Shown piece after piece: positions 22,692 through 31,738 of a stretch of DNA of 64,000 nt. Both the position numbers and the translations under genes were made by a program. Location: positions 3,038,001-3,102,000 of the forward strand of contig NZ_CP136864.1 in the NCBI RefSeq assembly GCF_045689235.1, written 5' to 3'. Numbering within the stretch: position 1 is the first letter of the stretch; each line of letters begins with the position of its first letter. The notes under the pieces were generated by a model. The model made no database searches, had not been told where the DNA came from, and was given only the letters and a program-made list of their open reading frames with translations. The stretch comes from Congregibacter variabilis (GTDB lineage: Bacteria > Pseudomonadota > Gammaproteobacteria > Pseudomonadales > Halieaceae).

Positions 22692-25250
22692 TTAGTTGCT
22701 GCTGCTTTGCAACGCACTGGCTCTAAATAACGGATCCGCAGCTTGCAGGATTTTCATCTCCAGCTGAGGATTGTAATTAGGCCTGTCTTTCAGAAATCGC
22801 CTTACAGTGTCTGCCGCGTCCAATGATGTATGCGCACTCAAGGCGCCATTCAACCAGGCACTGGGAAAGAAGATATCTCCGGTGATCTGAATATCCTCCA
22901 GTAACTCCAGGCTGGGCAAGAGATAAGCAAAGGCCTGGTCGAGGCGGGTGGGATCGTTGAGTCTGCGCAAAGCGCCGCTCACCCAGACCTCGGTGGCGCG
23001 ATTTTCCGGATTCTTCAAGGACTCAAAAAAAGCGTCGCGAACAGCGGGGTCCTTTACTAAAGCCGGGGATATAAAGTCCAGACGACGTCGTCGGTCGGGG
23101 TTTTCAGTCTGGGCACGCTGCTTAGCGATGATCGAGTCTGCCCGATCTGGCAGTCGTACCGCGAGTATCTCTGCCAGGCGAATTTTTTCAGCCTCCTGCA
23201 GGCTAAGCTGCTCCACACTCTGCTCGCCAGTCCATATCGCATGCAGCCGCGTGAGCGCCAAATCCGAGAGCGCTAGCCCAGAGAAGAGCTCAAAGTACAG
23301 CTTGGTCATGCTTGGAGAATCCTGCATGAGCATCGTCTCCCACAGGCCGGTCTCCAGACTCGCAGTTCGCATACTGCGCTCCTGTGCATTGAGGAGGCTG
23401 AAGTAAACGTAGTGCAACTGATTGGCTGCCAGCTCAATGAGCAGCTCGTTGGACTCGGATTCCACGATAGGCCGAAGTATGTCGAAGTACTGGGTGGCGC
23501 TGCCGTAGGGGGGCGAGATGAGATTCTCAAAACTACTGACCAGCAGCACTCCGCGTTGCACTGCGCTTAGCGAGTCCCAGCTGTTAAAAAGGCTGAGATC
23601 TGCTGGAAAGCGACCGTAGCCCAGGCCGTTGGCGTTAAACAGAACAGCTTGTAGCGGCTTGCTTTGTAGCTCAGCCGGCAGGTGTACCTCCCCTGCAGCC
23701 AGCATGTCCACCTCATCATCACGCTCCAGGTTCAGCAGTGAGAATTGCTGGGGCCATTGGCGCGAGGCTCCTGCGGGGTCCAGCTGTTTGAGAGCCCACT
23801 GTGGATCGTCTCCGTCATCCTGTGGACCTTGGGTCAGCACAAAATTCGGCATACCCGCTGTGTTTACCCAAACTTCGCTCCAGCTTGCCAGGTCAATGTC
23901 GGTTTTTTCATCCAGGATCTCAATGAGCGCAGGCCAGGTCGCATTGGCGTAGGCATAGCGACTCAGGTAGGACTGCAAGCCGTCGCGAAAGGCCTGTTCA
24001 CCTAACAGTAATTCTAACTGGCGCATCATGATCGGCGCCTTGTGGTAGATGATGGGACCGTACATTTGGCCCGCAAGGTTCAGATTGTCGAGCTGCTGAC
24101 GAATGGGGTTCGCGCCTTCGCTGCGATCGACCCCGTACGCCTGCGGGTAATGGCTGATCAGAAAATTCAGCGCATGGTCTGTGTCAGGAAACTGTGGGTT
24201 GACGATCTTGTCGGCCATGAAGTTTGCGAATACTTCCTTGGTCCAGACATCGTCGAACCAACGCATGGTCACCAGGTTGCCAAACCACATATGCGCTGTC
24301 TCGTGGGCTATGAGCTGTGCCCGATTGAGCAATTGATTCTGTGAGGGTGACTCTTCTAGCAACAGCGATGACGCGCGATATTGAATGGCGCCCACATGTT
24401 CCATGCCGCCGTAGGGAAAATCGGGTATCAGGGCAAAGCCGAACTTTTCAAAGGGGTAGGCAATGCCGGTGTAGTCCTCCAGCCAATCCAATGCGTCAGC
24501 ATGCGCCTCAAAAATGGCATCGATATTTCGGGCAAACTTCTCTTTGTCGGTTTCTCGATGCAAAAGGCTCATCTGTCGGCCGCGAAATTCGCGCTCCACA
24601 GTCTCAAACTGTCCGGCTACAAAAGAAAAAAGATAGGACGGAATCGGGTCGGTCTCAGCGAAGCGAAACACTCTGCGATCATCGGTCACTTCGTCACTTT
24701 GCACAGGCCCATTGCTCATGGCTACCCAGGTGGCGGGGGTATCGAGGCTGAGGGTGTAGCGGGCTTTGAGGTCCGGCTGATCAAGTACGGGAAAGGCACG
24801 GCGAGCGCGGTCCGGCACAAACAGCGTGAACAAAAAGTCCGGATTGCGGTTGATAGCGTCCTGAGTGGCGCGAAAAATGATGCTGATTTCGTTCTCACCG
24901 GGCTTGAGCGCCGATACCGGAACAATGATGTGTTCATTGCTGAACTGGTAGCTTACGGACTTATTCTGTGCACTCACAGAAACTACATCCTCTGCCTGCT
25001 GGGCAAAATCGATCTGCAGCGGCGCGGCGGCACTTGCCAAGGCAAAGCGCATGACCATGCGACCTTCCACTGATTTGCTCGCGTCTTCGGGAACCCAAAG
25101 CTGCAGATCGTAAGTTAATGCTGATATGCGGTCGGCCCGCTCAAGTGCCAGCGCTGCGGATACCCCGGGTTCAGCCTGCATGCTTTGACCCTCGCAGCCG
25201 ACGAGAACCCAGATTAGTAGTGCCGTTGACAGTCTGACTATGCGTTGCAC
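22692..25250 (-). CDS. M1 family aminopeptidase, predicted lipoprotein
   Basis: An 852-residue aminopeptidase N-type enzyme. The signal ends with the lipobox LVGC (Cys19), so it should be membrane-anchored on the periplasmic side. GGMEHVGAI at 281-289 replaces GAMEN, and HETAH at 316-320 with Glu339 forms the zinc site (HEXXH-x18-E). An ERAP-like helical C-terminal region follows. The start is GTG at 25250, whose product has a basic N-terminus suited to export. It heads the leftward operon with the permease and the reductase-RidA fusion, which suggests coupling of peptide trimming and uptake. A second M1 gene runs divergently from the other side of its promoter. Confidence 0.92.
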   Translation of the reverse strand: MQRIVRLSTALLIWVLVGCEGQSMQAEPGVSAALALERADRISALTYDLQLWVPEDASKSVEGRMVMRFALASAAAPLQIDFAQQAEDVVSVSAQNKSVSYQFSNEHIIVPVSALKPGENEISIIFRATQDAINRNPDFLFTLFVPDRARRAFPVLDQPDLKARYTLSLDTPATWVAMSNGPVQSDEVTDDRRVFRFAETDPIPSYLFSFVAGQFETVEREFRGRQMSLLHRETDKEKFARNIDAIFEAHADALDWLEDYTGIAYPFEKFGFALIPDFPYGGMEHVGAIQYRASSLLLEESPSQNQLLNRAQLIAHETAHMWFGNLVTMRWFDDVWTKEVFANFMADKIVNPQFPDTDHALNFLISHYPQAYGVDRSEGANPIRQQLDNLNLAGQMYGPIIYHKAPIMMRQLELLLGEQAFRDGLQSYLSRYAYANATWPALIEILDEKTDIDLASWSEVWVNTAGMPNFVLTQGPQDDGDDPQWALKQLDPAGASRQWPQQFSLLNLERDDEVDMLAAGEVHLPAELQSKPLQAVLFNANGLGYGRFPADLSLFNSWDSLSAVQRGVLLVSSFENLISPPYGSATQYFDILRPIVESESNELLIELAANQLHYVYFSLLNAQERSMRTASLETGLWETMLMQDSPSMTKLYFELFSGLALSDLALTRLHAIWTGEQSVEQLSLQEAEKIRLAEILAVRLPDRADSIIAKQRAQTENPDRRRRLDFISPALVKDPAVRDAFFESLKNPENRATEVWVSGALRRLNDPTRLDQAFAYLLPSLELLEDIQITGDIFFPSAWLNGALSAHTSLDAADTVRRFLKDRPNYNPQLEMKILQAADPLFRASALQSSSN

Positions 25251-25389
25251 GAATGTGTCTCATGGTGTCCAAATCACGGACCATACCTCATTGTTCGCTC
25301 ACTGGCGCGCTGGCCGTGGGTACTCCCCATAGACCCACAGCTTCTGCTAAGCTCCGCGGTTAATTTTTCTCATGGTAAGTACCCTAATT

Positions 25390-27885
25390 ATGCGCTTAGG
25401 CACAATTCTTCCGGCTATTGGACTAGCCATCGCAGGCTTTGGGCCTCTTTCGTCTCTTTCTGCCGTGGCTCAGGACGTGGTCGGTTCCGGCGCTGACGCA
25501 TTTGCGCAGCTTGGCCAGGAACTCCCAACGCCCAATTCCTATCGCACGGCCTCGGGTGCGCCGGGACATGAATACTGGCAACAGCAGGCGGACTACGACA
25601 TTGATGCACGGCTGGACGAAGATGCACGCCGCATCGATGCCAGCGCGCGGATTGTCTATACCAATAACTCTCCGGATGCCTTGCGCTATCTGTGGCTGCA
25701 GTTGGACCAGAACCGCTTTAAGCAGGATTCGTTGGATCGCCGTTCCCGGACGGTGAGCTCTGACCGGGTGTCCTACCGAAACCTACGAGAGCATCAGGCG
25801 GTCTCTATTGGTGACTACGGTTATCGAAATCTGCGTTTTAGCGGTGAGGCGGGCGAAGAGTTGCCCTTTGTAGTGGTCGATACCATGGTGCGTGTGGACC
25901 TGCCAAAGCCTCTGGCTTCTGGTCAGTACATCAGTTTTAACGTGGAGTGGACTTTTGACATCATTGAGCGCGATACCGTGCGCAGCCGTGGTGGCTATGA
26001 GCAGTTTTACGAGTCAGACACGCAGATTTTCTTCCTTTCCCAGTGGTTTCCACGCCTTGCCGTTTACAGTGACTACGATGGCTGGCACAACAAAGCGTTT
26101 TTGGGTAGCGGTGAGTTTACTTTGGAGTTCGGGGACTACGATGTTTCTCTGACGGTTCCTGAAAATCACGTCATCTCCTCAACGGGAGCGTTAGCGAACG
26201 CCGACGACGTACTCACTGAGGCACAAAAAGAGCGTCTGGCCGAAGCTGGATCAGACAAGCCGACATTCATCGTGACGCCAGAAGAGGCGCTCGCTAACGA
26301 GAAAACCAAGGCCACAGGCACTCGAACCTGGCGCTTTGAAGCCGAAAACGTCAGAGATTTTGCCTGGGCCAGTTCCAGCAAATTCATTTGGGATGCCATG
26401 GTGCATGAGCAGCCGGGTGCCAAGCATGAGCGCGTCTACGCCATGTCTTTTTACCCCAATGAGGCCGAGCGGGTCTGGTCGAAGTACTCGACGCAGGCGG
26501 TTGTTCATACCATGGACGTTTACAGCCGTTTCTCTTTTGACTATCCGTACCCGACGGCACAGTCGGTAAACACCTGGGAAGGCGGTGGCATGGAATACCC
26601 CATGATCACCTTTAACGGCTATCGGCCTGACCCTCCCCGCGCGAACCCAGAGGATCCCGAGTCTGCGGAATCGCGTGCGGCAGCAGAATTGGCGTACTCC
26701 CGCCGTATCAAGTACGGACTCATTGGCGTGGTTATCCATGAGGTGGGACACATTTACTTCCCCATGGTGGTTAACTCCGATGAGCGGCAGTGGACCTGGA
26801 TGGACGAGGGGCTGAACACCTTTTTGGAATACGTGGCGGAACTCGAGTGGGAAGAAGACTTTCCGGCGTTCCGACGCATTTCGGACCCATTGGTCAATGA
26901 GATTAATGTGTTGGATATGATCCCGGAGTACATGATGTCGCCGAATCAGGTGCCCATCATGACGCAGTCGGATTCGGTTTTGCGTCTGGGACCAAATGCC
27001 TACAGTAAACCTGCCGCGGCACTGACAGTTCTGCGCGAAACGGTGATGGGCAGAGAGCTCTTTGATTTTGCGTTCCGTGAATACGCTCAGCGCTGGCAAT
27101 TTAAGCGACCTACTCCTGCGGACTTCTTCCGCACCATGGAAGATGCTTCGGGTGTGGATCTGGACTGGTTCTGGCGGTCATGGTTCTACACAACTGATTA
27201 TGTGGATATGGCGATCACTGATGTGCGTGCTTATCGCCTTAAGCATGATGATCCTGATGTGGATTATCCGCTGGATCGCGAAGAACACTTGCGGGACAAC
27301 CCGCTGCCAGTAAATATTGCCCGCAATCAAGCCGAGGGTATTGTGCCTCGCGAGGAGCGCTTTCAGGCATTGAAGGATCTGTATAGCGAGAACGATCGCT
27401 ACACAGTGACCAATAAAGATCGCAATGATGCCGCGGACAAGTTCGATAATCTCGAGCCCTGGGAGCAGCGGGCCTTTACCAAGGCTATCGAGGACGACAA
27501 CGTGTTCTACTTTGTCGACTTTGAGAATCTTGGTGGTGTGCCATCGCCTCTCATGCTGCACATCAAGTATGAAGATGGCAGTGAGCGCGACCTGGAGATT
27601 CCTGCAGAGATCTGGCGCAAGGATGCTATGAAGGTCACGCACCGCCTCATCGAAGATAAGCCTATTGCTTACATTAGCCTGGATCCCCGTCATCAGACGG
27701 CCGATGCAAACTACAGCAATAATCGCTTTCCCTCTGCCATTCATCAGTCGCGTTTGTCTGCCTATAAGGCGGATGTGGTCAAGCGTAATCTAATGGCAGA
27801 CATGCTCCACGAGCTCAAGGATAGTGCCAAGCTTGATTCAGATAGCGGTAAGTCGGCTCCATTGAAACCGGCGAATGCTCGCTAA
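25390..27885 (+). CDS. Exported M1 family metallopeptidase, long form
   Basis: An 831-residue protein with a signal peptide (LPAIGLAIAGFGPLSSLSAVAQ). Zinc site: HEVGH at about 450-454 with Glu473 (WMDEGL), and EGGGMEYPM at about 397-405 binds the peptide N-terminus. It has long N- and C-terminal regions unlike short aminopeptidases. I prefer the ATG at 25390 because the signal then begins MRLGTIL. An ATG at 25372 is also possible, and neither has a strong ribosome-binding site. It is divergent from the other M1 gene and overlaps the next small gene by 11 bases. Confidence 0.88.
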   Translation: MRLGTILPAIGLAIAGFGPLSSLSAVAQDVVGSGADAFAQLGQELPTPNSYRTASGAPGHEYWQQQADYDIDARLDEDARRIDASARIVYTNNSPDALRYLWLQLDQNRFKQDSLDRRSRTVSSDRVSYRNLREHQAVSIGDYGYRNLRFSGEAGEELPFVVVDTMVRVDLPKPLASGQYISFNVEWTFDIIERDTVRSRGGYEQFYESDTQIFFLSQWFPRLAVYSDYDGWHNKAFLGSGEFTLEFGDYDVSLTVPENHVISSTGALANADDVLTEAQKERLAEAGSDKPTFIVTPEEALANEKTKATGTRTWRFEAENVRDFAWASSSKFIWDAMVHEQPGAKHERVYAMSFYPNEAERVWSKYSTQAVVHTMDVYSRFSFDYPYPTAQSVNTWEGGGMEYPMITFNGYRPDPPRANPEDPESAESRAAAELAYSRRIKYGLIGVVIHEVGHIYFPMVVNSDERQWTWMDEGLNTFLEYVAELEWEEDFPAFRRISDPLVNEINVLDMIPEYMMSPNQVPIMTQSDSVLRLGPNAYSKPAAALTVLRETVMGRELFDFAFREYAQRWQFKRPTPADFFRTMEDASGVDLDWFWRSWFYTTDYVDMAITDVRAYRLKHDDPDVDYPLDREEHLRDNPLPVNIARNQAEGIVPREERFQALKDLYSENDRYTVTNKDRNDAADKFDNLEPWEQRAFTKAIEDDNVFYFVDFENLGGVPSPLMLHIKYEDGSERDLEIPAEIWRKDAMKVTHRLIEDKPIAYISLDPRHQTADANYSNNRFPSAIHQSRLSAYKADVVKRNLMADMLHELKDSAKLDSDSGKSAPLKPANAR

Positions 27886-28372
27886 GGCCCCTCATCTCAC
27901 CGGATTAGCTCATCTTGCAGTTGTGCTGCGCTGGATTCTCAGCGCGGCGCTACTGCTATCAACCTTGCCGGGCTATGCCCACAGAGGTCATGCGGTGTGG
28001 ACGGATATCGTCTGGGCTGGCGAGAGCTTTGAGATCGTGCATCGTATGCATTTGGCCGACGCCATCGTCGTTAATCGCTATATGGGCGGTACTGAGCCCA
28101 TCGAGGAGACTCGCAGCCTGGCAAGAGTCGCTTTATATGTTGAAGAGCGATTTGAGCTACTGGGTCCTGCCAATAATGATGGACCTATTCGTTTGGAAAC
28201 TATTGGGGCCGAAATCGAGGATGACTTTCTGCTTATCTACCAGGAATGGCTTACGCCACTTCCTGAACAGTTTCCTGTGATAGACAATTTTATATTGTTG
28301 GACGTGGAGCCCGAGGCTCAGGCATTTATCAAGATCAAAGCCCCGGGCTTAGACGAAGAACGAGAGCGCTAA
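27875..28372 (+). CDS. Small exported DUF6702-like protein
   Basis: A 165-residue protein with an N-terminal hydrophobic segment (VLRWILSAALLLSTLPGYA) and likely cleavage before His36. The mature part begins HRGHAVWTDIVWAGESFEIVHRMH and then DAIVV, a pattern seen in DUF6702 proteins that accompany M1 peptidases. It has no catalytic motif. The 11-base overlap with the peptidase suggests coupled translation and a shared role in the periplasm, perhaps as a partner of the enzyme. Its stop lies inside the 3' hairpin of the operon. Confidence 0.7.
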   Translation: MLAKAPHLTGLAHLAVVLRWILSAALLLSTLPGYAHRGHAVWTDIVWAGESFEIVHRMHLADAIVVNRYMGGTEPIEETRSLARVALYVEERFELLGPANNDGPIRLETIGAEIEDDFLLIYQEWLTPLPEQFPVIDNFILLDVEPEAQAFIKIKAPGLDEERER

Positions 28373-28378
28373 GCCCGG
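28343..28378 (+). terminator. Hairpin spanning the DUF6702 stop codon
   Basis: CCGGGCTTAG (28343-28352) pairs perfectly with CTAAGCCCGG (28369-28378) around a 16-base loop, and AACGTTTT follows. The stop codon TAA (28370-28372) lies in the right arm. It is positioned to end the rightward operon and sits just before the convergent M24 gene stop. Confidence 0.55.
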
Positions 28379-28390
28379 AACGTTTTCTGC

Positions 28391-29776
28391 TTAGTGCTGC
28401 CGCGGGATCAAGGTGATCTCGGTTTGTCGACCATCCAGGTAACGCACAGTTTCGCCGTCAAAGAACGCGTCTTCTTCAGTCATGAAACGTACGACTTTCC
28501 CGTCCCACTCCGGCACTGCGGCTTCGGCATTTAATTCAATAGACCAGGCTGTGTTGGGGTTTACCGGGTAGCTGCCGCGAGGACCCTTTTTGGGGCTTTG
28601 GTCTTCCCAGGAGCCTATGGATGCGCCCGCGCCATGTCCCTGAAGTCCAATAGGGTGCGTATAAATTGTCGCAGTGATGTTTTGTGCTTCGACAGTCTTG
28701 CGTGCAGCGGCGAGTACATCGTTACCTGAGCGGCCGGTTTTAAATGCGGCCAGCAGGGCGTCCTGCACCTTGTTGGCTGTGGCCAGACCATCGCGCAATC
28801 CTTGTGGTGCTTCGGTCTCCCCGGGGCGCAGCACATAGGCGTGATGTTGGGTGTCGGTGTTGAGTCTCAGGTAGGTGATTCCAAAATCCACGTGCAGAAA
28901 ATCTCCGGGCATGATCACATCACCACTATCGATGCTCATGTTCGCAATGGAGAACGTTGATTGCTCGGCTCTTTGTACGTGCACGCTGGGATGAAACCAG
29001 GTACTGAGTCCCAGGTCGGAAATATGCTGTCGTAAGTGCCAGCGCAAATCGCCGGTGGTGGTTATCCCGGGGGTGATAGTTGCCTCAGAGAACATTTCGG
29101 CGATTATGGCGTGGGCAATCCGCACGATCTGCGGATAGCTGGCTATTTCGGCCTCGCTGCGGGTTTCCAACCAGCCCAGCGCAAGGCCATTTTTTTCTAC
29201 CAGTCTGTCGCTGAGAGGGCCCAGCGCATGTTCCAGCTTGCGTCGCATTCCGGCACTGAGACCGTCGGCAAGCGGGAAGTCGTCGGAGGTGTTAATTGCG
29301 ATGCTCTGGGGGTCGCGCTCGCGAACGATTTCGGCAACGCGTTCCCACTGATCGCCCTGTTCCTCGGGGTTCCAGGCCGCCGGAAAAAGGTCTGCTACGG
29401 GATAGCGGGCTACGGCCATGCGTTCAACGCCGGCGTCCCCGCCGCGATCATGAAAAATCATAATGGTGGTGCGCCGGGCGGCGAGCCAGGTCGCGGGCAG
29501 CATGGTTTTAACGACGGGATCTTCGTCATACTCGCCGGCCACCAAAATCCACATGTCGACGCCTTCCCGGCGCATCAGCGGTTCGACCAAGGTGTCCAGA
29601 CGATCTCTTAACCAGCCGTCCACCACGGCGGCCCGCTCATCCAGATCAAGAATCTGGGGCATACGCGGATCCACTAACTCCTGACTTTGGGCCAAAGTGC
29701 CAGTGAGGGCTGTGAGGCAGCCCAGGGCTAGCGCCAGATTGCCTAGTCTTGTAAAAATACCGTTATGCTTTCTCAT
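28391..29776 (-). CDS. M24 family metallopeptidase (Xaa-Pro peptidase-like), exported
   Basis: A 461-residue creatinase/prolidase-fold enzyme with signal peptide (about 1-30). The metal site is intact: two aspartates eleven apart in VDFGITYLRLNTD, His in GLQGHGAG, Glu in WSIELNAE and a final Glu near EEDAFFDGETV. M24 enzymes of this size cleave Xaa-Pro bonds, but some relatives do not. Substrate is therefore uncertain. A longer frame starts at 29794, but the ATG at 29776 gives a better signal peptide (MRKHNGIFTRLG). It lies two bases after the M1 gene stop on the same strand, so the two are cotranscribed. Confidence 0.87.
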   Translation of the reverse strand: MRKHNGIFTRLGNLALALGCLTALTGTLAQSQELVDPRMPQILDLDERAAVVDGWLRDRLDTLVEPLMRREGVDMWILVAGEYDEDPVVKTMLPATWLAARRTTIMIFHDRGGDAGVERMAVARYPVADLFPAAWNPEEQGDQWERVAEIVRERDPQSIAINTSDDFPLADGLSAGMRRKLEHALGPLSDRLVEKNGLALGWLETRSEAEIASYPQIVRIAHAIIAEMFSEATITPGITTTGDLRWHLRQHISDLGLSTWFHPSVHVQRAEQSTFSIANMSIDSGDVIMPGDFLHVDFGITYLRLNTDTQHHAYVLRPGETEAPQGLRDGLATANKVQDALLAAFKTGRSGNDVLAAARKTVEAQNITATIYTHPIGLQGHGAGASIGSWEDQSPKKGPRGSYPVNPNTAWSIELNAEAAVPEWDGKVVRFMTEEDAFFDGETVRYLDGRQTEITLIPRQH

Positions 29777-29778
29777 GT

Positions 29779-31620
29779 TCAGTCTCTCTGCCATCCGAAG
29801 TCTTTCGCCATTCGTGTGAAGCGGTCTATGTTGTTCTGTATCTGCTCATCGGTTTGCTCACTACAGTCTCCGATGATGGGCAGTGATCGCAGAATCTTGC
29901 TGTCGGGATCAACAAGCACTCTTGCGCCCTTGGGTACCTCAATGGACTGAGCGCCCGATGACAGGTCCAATACGTGGATTTTGCCGTCAATGCTGACATC
30001 CACGGGCATGGGAAAATCGCGATCACCGGGTACGCTCCACTCGAGCGAGAGTTTTCCATCGCCCCGGGAGCTTATGAGTTCCGGCATGCCCGCTTCACGC
30101 AGATAGGTTTCGACAATCCAGGAAACATCTTCACCCGCCTCATCAGACATGATGGCGATAAAGTCTTCGGTAGAACGATAGCGCGATTGAATGGGGTAGC
30201 TCAGCGACCAGGGCTCGGCGGTGTCGTAGATCACTCGTCGCGTACCCGCCCAAAACGCCTCTTCGCCAATATAGCGACGCAGGCTGTGGAGCATCCAGGA
30301 GCCTTTTGTGTAGATGTCTCTATTGTCGAATGCCTCACCGGCATCCTCCACTGCTGGGTTAGCAACCGGCAGGCAGTGCTCGTTGTTCGTATAGGCACCG
30401 TACATCTGATCGTAATAGCCTATGGCCCCGACAGTTTCTTCGGCGTACACCGCCTGCATGTACGCTCCGTAACCTTCGTGCAGCCAGGCATCCTCTGGTC
30501 TGGCATGGGTCATGACGTTGCCAAACCACTCGTGAGCGAGCTCGTGATGCAGGAGTCCGTCGAAGCCATAGCGACCACGTTTGTACTGCTCTCCGTAGCC
30601 ATTGATAGTCTGGTGCTCCATACCCAGATGCGGCGTTTCTACAAAGCCTGCTTTTTCATCACCCCAGGGATAGGGTCCCAGGATCCGCTCAAAGAACTCG
30701 AGGTCTGGTATGACGTCTGAATCGACCAGAGCCCGGGCTTTGTCGGCATTTTCTTCCAGAGCCCAAAATTGGATGGGATAACTACTGCCGTTGATGCCCG
30801 CGTATTCGGCCTCAATGAGTTCGAAGGGGCCACCATTAATAGCAACGGCGTAGCCTGAGTAGGGGTGTCGCGAACGCCAGTGCCAGGTATCGAAACCGTC
30901 ATCACCTTCATCCATACCGGTAAGAACGCCCACCGAAGCGACTTTTACACCTTTGGGTGCGGAAATAGCCAGCTCGACTCCGTTGTCGGGCTTATCGGCA
31001 AAGTTGTCCTTACACGGCCACCACAGGTCACAGCCGTCACCCTGTACAGCTGTGGCAAACCAGGGCGTTCCATTTACCTCGGACCAAACGAAACCACCAA
31101 ACCAGGGTGGTGCCAGAGCCACATGAGGCTTGCCGCCGTAGGCCACGGTCACCGTGCTGTGGTTGCCGGCCTCCAGGGTTGAAGGGAGCGTTACCATGAA
31201 GGAGCCACCCTCGCGGCGGACCTTCAGCTCGGTACTGCCCAGCATGGCGCTATAGATGTCGAGCTTGGGATCCAGGTCCAGCTGTATAGTGTCCAGTGCG
31301 CTTAAGGCTTCAAAGTTCACCGCAACACTGCCTTCAATGGAGCGAGTGTCCGGCATCACTTTGAGTGAAAGTGTGTAGTGTTTTACATCGAAAGCCGCCT
31401 GGAGAGCCGTCATGGCTTTACCGGACCTTGCGGTATCCGGATGCAGATCGTCCGGGTGAGATTCACCGCGGGCCGCAGCTTCCAAAGCGGCGATGACCGC
31501 TGGCGGTGCGGTGGCGGTGTTGCTGGCCATCTGATTGCTGCACCCGCTTAGAGCCGTGACGATAAGGCAGCTGCTGAGCAATGCTCGAACTTTGGTGGAT
31601 TGGTTCGCCGTGTGGATCAC
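29779..31620 (-). CDS. M1 family aminopeptidase, lipoprotein, short form
   Basis: A 613-residue lipoprotein with lipobox LSGC (Cys27). Zinc site HELAH at 359-363 with Glu382 and the substrate motif GMEHQTING near 333-341 are complete. The starting codon is GTG at 31620 behind AGGGAG. This third M1 enzyme is shorter than the two at 22692 and 25390 and lacks the large C-terminal domain. It is followed after two bases by the M24 gene, a combination suited to stepwise removal of residues from peptides including those with proline. Confidence 0.9.
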   Translation of the reverse strand: MIHTANQSTKVRALLSSCLIVTALSGCSNQMASNTATAPPAVIAALEAAARGESHPDDLHPDTARSGKAMTALQAAFDVKHYTLSLKVMPDTRSIEGSVAVNFEALSALDTIQLDLDPKLDIYSAMLGSTELKVRREGGSFMVTLPSTLEAGNHSTVTVAYGGKPHVALAPPWFGGFVWSEVNGTPWFATAVQGDGCDLWWPCKDNFADKPDNGVELAISAPKGVKVASVGVLTGMDEGDDGFDTWHWRSRHPYSGYAVAINGGPFELIEAEYAGINGSSYPIQFWALEENADKARALVDSDVIPDLEFFERILGPYPWGDEKAGFVETPHLGMEHQTINGYGEQYKRGRYGFDGLLHHELAHEWFGNVMTHARPEDAWLHEGYGAYMQAVYAEETVGAIGYYDQMYGAYTNNEHCLPVANPAVEDAGEAFDNRDIYTKGSWMLHSLRRYIGEEAFWAGTRRVIYDTAEPWSLSYPIQSRYRSTEDFIAIMSDEAGEDVSWIVETYLREAGMPELISSRGDGKLSLEWSVPGDRDFPMPVDVSIDGKIHVLDLSSGAQSIEVPKGARVLVDPDSKILRSLPIIGDCSEQTDEQIQNNIDRFTRMAKDFGWQRD

Positions 31621-31738
31621 GCTGGGGTTACTCCCTAAAAACAGTGTATTAGCATCAGCCGTATTGATACGACCATTATGGATTCAAGTGTACCCTCTTG
31701 CCCTGTGATGGGTGGTAGCTAATCAGAGAGGGGCCTGT

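Noticed and set aside
24381..25073. A 230-codon frame antisense to the lipoprotein M1 peptidase
   Set aside because: It has no start context or family pattern and lies opposite conserved residues.
26251..27099. A 282-codon frame antisense to the long M1 peptidase
   Set aside because: It lies wholly opposite the HEXXH region of a convincing peptidase and shows no recognisable protein pattern.
29974..30720. A 248-codon frame antisense to the short M1 aminopeptidase
   Set aside because: Same reason: the zinc-site gene on the other strand explains the sequence.
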